In this document: one piece after another, positions 5,873-7,858 of the stretch | How positions within the stretch are numbered: the stretch's first letter is position 1 | How the letters are laid out: each line of letters opens with the position of its first letter | Assembly (NCBI GenBank): GCA_945788445.1 | Contig: CALZMA010000037.1 | Span: 1-7,858 of the forward strand | Source: an uncultured Bacteroidales bacterium | Lineage (GTDB): Bacteria; Bacteroidota; Bacteroidia; Bacteroidales; Bacteroidaceae | Direction: 5' to 3' | DNA: 7,858 nucleotides | Notes under the pieces: generated by a model | Database searches by the model: none | The model's input: only the letters and a program-made list of their open reading frames with translations | Told to the model about the DNA's origin: nothing | Translations under genes and position numbers: made by a program

Positions 5873-7651
5873 CTAAGCCTCGGGACGCTCGATGTAGGCA
5901 ATCACGTCGCCCTTGCTCACGTGCGAGCCCTGCTTGGCGTTGATTTCTACCAGCTTGCCACCCAGCGCTGCGGGTATCTCCACAATCTGGCCGTAGTTGT
6001 TCTCGATGTAGCAGAAGAAGTCGCCTTCCTTGTATTCCTTGCCGATGAAGGGTTCGATGCTCTTCACGCATTCGCCGTCGCCGCCAATCTCCCAGAGGAG
6101 CGTGCCGTTTTCGGGCGAAACGATGGCATCGGCCTTCGCGTGCTTCAGGGCGGCAGCCTCTTCGGGCGTCATGCCGGCAGCGCCGGCCTTGTCCTTGGCA
6201 GCCTGGAGGTCAGCGAGGAAGCGCTTCTTGGCGGCACCGCTCTTGTAGTCGCGGTACTGCGTCTCGTGCATGGCAAACTCGAAGAGCTCCTCGTCGTCCT
6301 CGCCGCGTTCCCAGCCGTTCTCCTCCATCTCCTTGATGAAGCGGTCGAGTTCGTCGGGATAGTAGCTCTGCGGGTCGGCATCGGTGAACTCGAAGCCCTT
6401 CTCCCGGGCCAGCTCCTTGATTTCGGGAGCCACCTCGCCGGGCAGGCGTCCGCTCTTGCCGAGGATCATGCCCCAGATAGCGTTGTCCATCATCGTGTAG
6501 CGCGGCTTGTCCATCGACTCCGTGAGGAGGTTCATCAGCGCGATGTTCTTCACATACTGCGAGAAGGGGGTGACGAGGGGAGGATAGCCCACGCGCGGCC
6601 ATACGTAGGCCACTTCGTCGAAGAGCTTCACGAGGAGTTCGTCCTCCGAGTATTCCGGCTCTCCCTTCGCCTTGCGGTTGTTGTTGATAGCGCCCATCAC
6701 GCCGGTGAGGTCGGCCATCATGGAGCCCATCATGCCGCCCGGCAGTCCGCAGCCCAGGAGCAGCGAGCTCATCAGCTTGTTCGAGGGGTTCATGAAGTAG
6801 CCGAGGAAGTCGTCGATGAACTCCTGCGTCAGCTTGCGCGCCTCCATGTAAGCCTCCATGTTGATTTCGGGCACGTCGAAGCCCGCGTGCTTCAGCATGC
6901 TCTGCACCGAGATAACGTCCGGGTGGACCTTGCCCCACGAGAGCGGTTCGATGGCCGTGTCAATCACGTCCGCACCGTTCTTGCACACCTCGAGGATAGA
7001 GGCCATGGAGAGGCCCGGGCCCGAGTGGCCGTGGTATTCGATGATCACTTCGGGGTGCTTGTCCTTGATCATCTTCGTGAGCTTGCCGAGCATGGCCGGC
7101 TGACCGATGCCTGCCATGTCCTTCAGGCAGATTTCGGGAGCGCCCGCCTCGATGAGCTGGTCGGCGATGTGGGCGTAGTATTCGGCCGTATGGATGGGCG
7201 AGTTCGTGATGCAGAGCGTGGCCTGCGGCGTCATGCCGCCCTCGATGGCATACTTGATGGAAGGGATGATATTGCGCACGTCGTTGAGACCGCAGAAGAT
7301 GCGGGTGATGTCCACGCCCTGAGCGTGTTTCACCTTATACATCAGCTTGCGCACGTCCGCGGGCACGGGGAACATACGGAGGGCGTTGAGACCGCGGTCG
7401 AGCATGTGCGTCTTGATGCCCACCTCGTTGAAAGGTTTCGTGAAGGCGCGCACGGCCTGGTTGGGGTTTTCGCCATAGAGAAGGTTCACCTGCTCGAAGG
7501 CACCGCCATTCGTTTCAACACGGGCAAAGCATCCCATCTTGATGATGACCGGTGCGATGCGTTCCAGTTGGTCCTTGCGCGGCTGGAATTTGCCGCTGCT
7601 TTGGAACATGTCGCGATAGAGCAGACTGAATTGGATTTTACGTTTCGTCAT
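5873..7651 (-). CDS. Carboxyltransferase-fold protein of the pyruvate carboxylase subunit B / oxaloacetate decarboxylase alpha family, lacking the biotin-acceptor lysine
   Basis: A 592-residue protein. Residues 1-260 form a TIM-barrel carboxyltransferase domain with RDMFQS (13-18), VETNGGAFE, LNDVRNI, CLKDMAGI (175-182) and HGH (207-209). Likely metal ligands are Asp14, Lys177 (carbamylated in relatives), His207 and His209; Arg13, Gln17 and Arg86 fit the oxoacid site. Residues about 285-470 match the family's second domain (LPGGMMGSMMADL, GYPPLVTPFSQYV). After an Ala/Lys-rich linker, residues about 508-590 look like a biotinyl/lipoyl barrel (SPENGTLLWEIGG ... GKLVEI...QGSHVSKGD). Where EAMKM should stand it reads E-N-N-Y-G (550-554), so the biotin Lys is Tyr553. 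The threonine expected near 238-244 is also missing (S-W-G-K-V-H-P). The gene is monocistronic with its own promoter. Automatic annotation would call it oxaloacetate decarboxylase or pyruvate carboxylase subunit B, but the reaction is uncertain. Confidence 0.88.
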   Translation of the reverse strand: MTKRKIQFSLLYRDMFQSSGKFQPRKDQLERIAPVIIKMGCFARVETNGGAFEQVNLLYGENPNQAVRAFTKPFNEVGIKTHMLDRGLNALRMFPVPADVRKLMYKVKHAQGVDITRIFCGLNDVRNIIPSIKYAIEGGMTPQATLCITNSPIHTAEYYAHIADQLIEAGAPEICLKDMAGIGQPAMLGKLTKMIKDKHPEVIIEYHGHSGPGLSMASILEVCKNGADVIDTAIEPLSWGKVHPDVISVQSMLKHAGFDVPEINMEAYMEARKLTQEFIDDFLGYFMNPSNKLMSSLLLGCGLPGGMMGSMMADLTGVMGAINNNRKAKGEPEYSEDELLVKLFDEVAYVWPRVGYPPLVTPFSQYVKNIALMNLLTESMDKPRYTMMDNAIWGMILGKSGRLPGEVAPEIKELAREKGFEFTDADPQSYYPDELDRFIKEMEENGWERGEDDEELFEFAMHETQYRDYKSGAAKKRFLADLQAAKDKAGAAGMTPEEAAALKHAKADAIVSPENGTLLWEIGGDGECVKSIEPFIGKEYKEGDFFCYIENNYGQIVEIPAALGGKLVEINAKQGSHVSKGDVIAYIERPEA

Positions 7652-7700
7652 ACGTTATCGTTTGTTGTATTCGTTTGATTGTTCAATGTTTCGCTGAAAC

Positions 7701-7727
7701 TTGCGCAAAAATCGCCATTCTGCGCAA
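7701..7727. promoter_or_regulatory. Inverted repeat TTGCGCA-N13-TGCGCAA in the leader
   Basis: Perfect 7-bp inverted arms lie at 7701-7707 and 7721-7727, separated by 13 bases, just downstream of the predicted transcription start of the minus-strand gene. An overlapping pair, GCAAAA (7705-7710) and TTTTGC (7728-7733), gives a second, mutually exclusive pairing. It could be a dimeric repressor operator or an RNA hairpin in the leader. The arms are short, so chance is possible. Confidence 0.35.
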
Positions 7728-7735
7728 TTTTGCTG

Positions 7736-7766
7736 CAAAAGTAGTGCAAACCCCACGCAATAACAA
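7736..7766 (-). promoter_or_regulatory. Bacteroidota-type promoter for the carboxyltransferase-like gene
   Basis: On the minus strand, TACTTTTG at 7743-7736 matches the Bacteroidota primary sigma -7 box TAnnTTTG. A TTG at 7766-7764 lies 20 nt upstream of it, within the usual 19-21 nt distance for the -33 element. Transcription would begin a few bases past the -7 box, leaving an untranslated leader of roughly 75-80 nt before the ATG at 7651. No Shine-Dalgarno is seen; the bases just before the ATG are A-rich. Apart from this promoter and leader, 7652-7858 holds no convincing gene. Confidence 0.65.
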
Positions 7767-7858
7767 GCGTTTAAGTAGGAAAGATTGCAGTTTAGATAAG
7801 TTAAACCAAGGAAAATCAGAAAAAACAGCCAAATCCGCCATCTCAAGAAAGCAATCCG

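Noticed and set aside
5873..7651. The idea that the carboxyltransferase-like gene is a pseudogene because it lacks the biotin lysine
   Set aside because: The frame is intact over the full family length, the barrel and metal-site motifs are conserved, and it has a good promoter and terminator. The change looks like divergence, not decay.
5921..7678. A 585-residue open frame on the plus strand opposite the carboxyltransferase-like gene
   Set aside because: It shows the same low-information composition rich in Val, Leu, His, Ala and Glu, lies fully antisense to a clearly conserved protein family, and has no motif of its own.
7655..7846. A 63-residue frame on the minus strand upstream of the carboxyltransferase-like gene
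   Set aside because: It runs through the predicted promoter and leader. Its hydrophobic start looks like a membrane segment, but it has no start context and is better explained as chance reading of AT-rich DNA.

Overview
The window reads as chromosomal DNA of a GC-rich member of the Bacteroidales (Bacteroidota), possibly Prevotellaceae or a relative. Five things point there: no obvious Shine-Dalgarno sequences before the genes, a TAnnTTTG-type -7 box on the minus strand, a TrmB of the Bacteroidota type, a DUF2027-Smr protein (a family I know from this phylum), and a secreted Omp28-like protein ending in a type IX-secretion-like C-terminal module. Species cannot be set from the sequence. I see no mobile element, CRISPR array, tRNA or rRNA, and coding density is high.

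Plus strand, 1-3913: a housekeeping gene run. It holds the 3' end of xseA (exonuclease VII large subunit), xseB (small subunit), trmB (tRNA m7G46 methyltransferase, overlapping xseB by 14 nt), a small Dabb-domain protein, an Mrp-type P-loop ATPase without the usual CxxC, and a DUF2027-Smr protein 7 nt behind it. Tight spacing suggests one transcript that begins upstream of the window.

Plus strand, 3914-5762: after an AT-rich leader made of five 7-bp tandem units that run into the start codon, there is a 595-residue secreted multidomain protein. It has a signal peptide, beta-rich N-terminal modules, a thioredoxin-like Omp28 core with CPNC, and a C-terminal sorting-type tail.

5763-5872: a convergent intergenic region with a long imperfect hairpin, whose U-rich side serves the minus-strand transcript.

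Minus strand, 7651-5873: a 592-residue protein of the pyruvate carboxylase subunit B / oxaloacetate decarboxylase alpha family. This is the most interesting gene. The metal- and oxoacid-binding residues are in place, but the biotinyl-like C-terminal domain has Asn-Asn-Tyr where Ala-Met-Lys should be, and the threonine used for proton transfer to biotin is absent. It has its own recognisable promoter (7736-7766) and a leader with an inverted repeat. It looks like a carboxyltransferase-fold enzyme that either receives biotin on another protein or has stopped using biotin.
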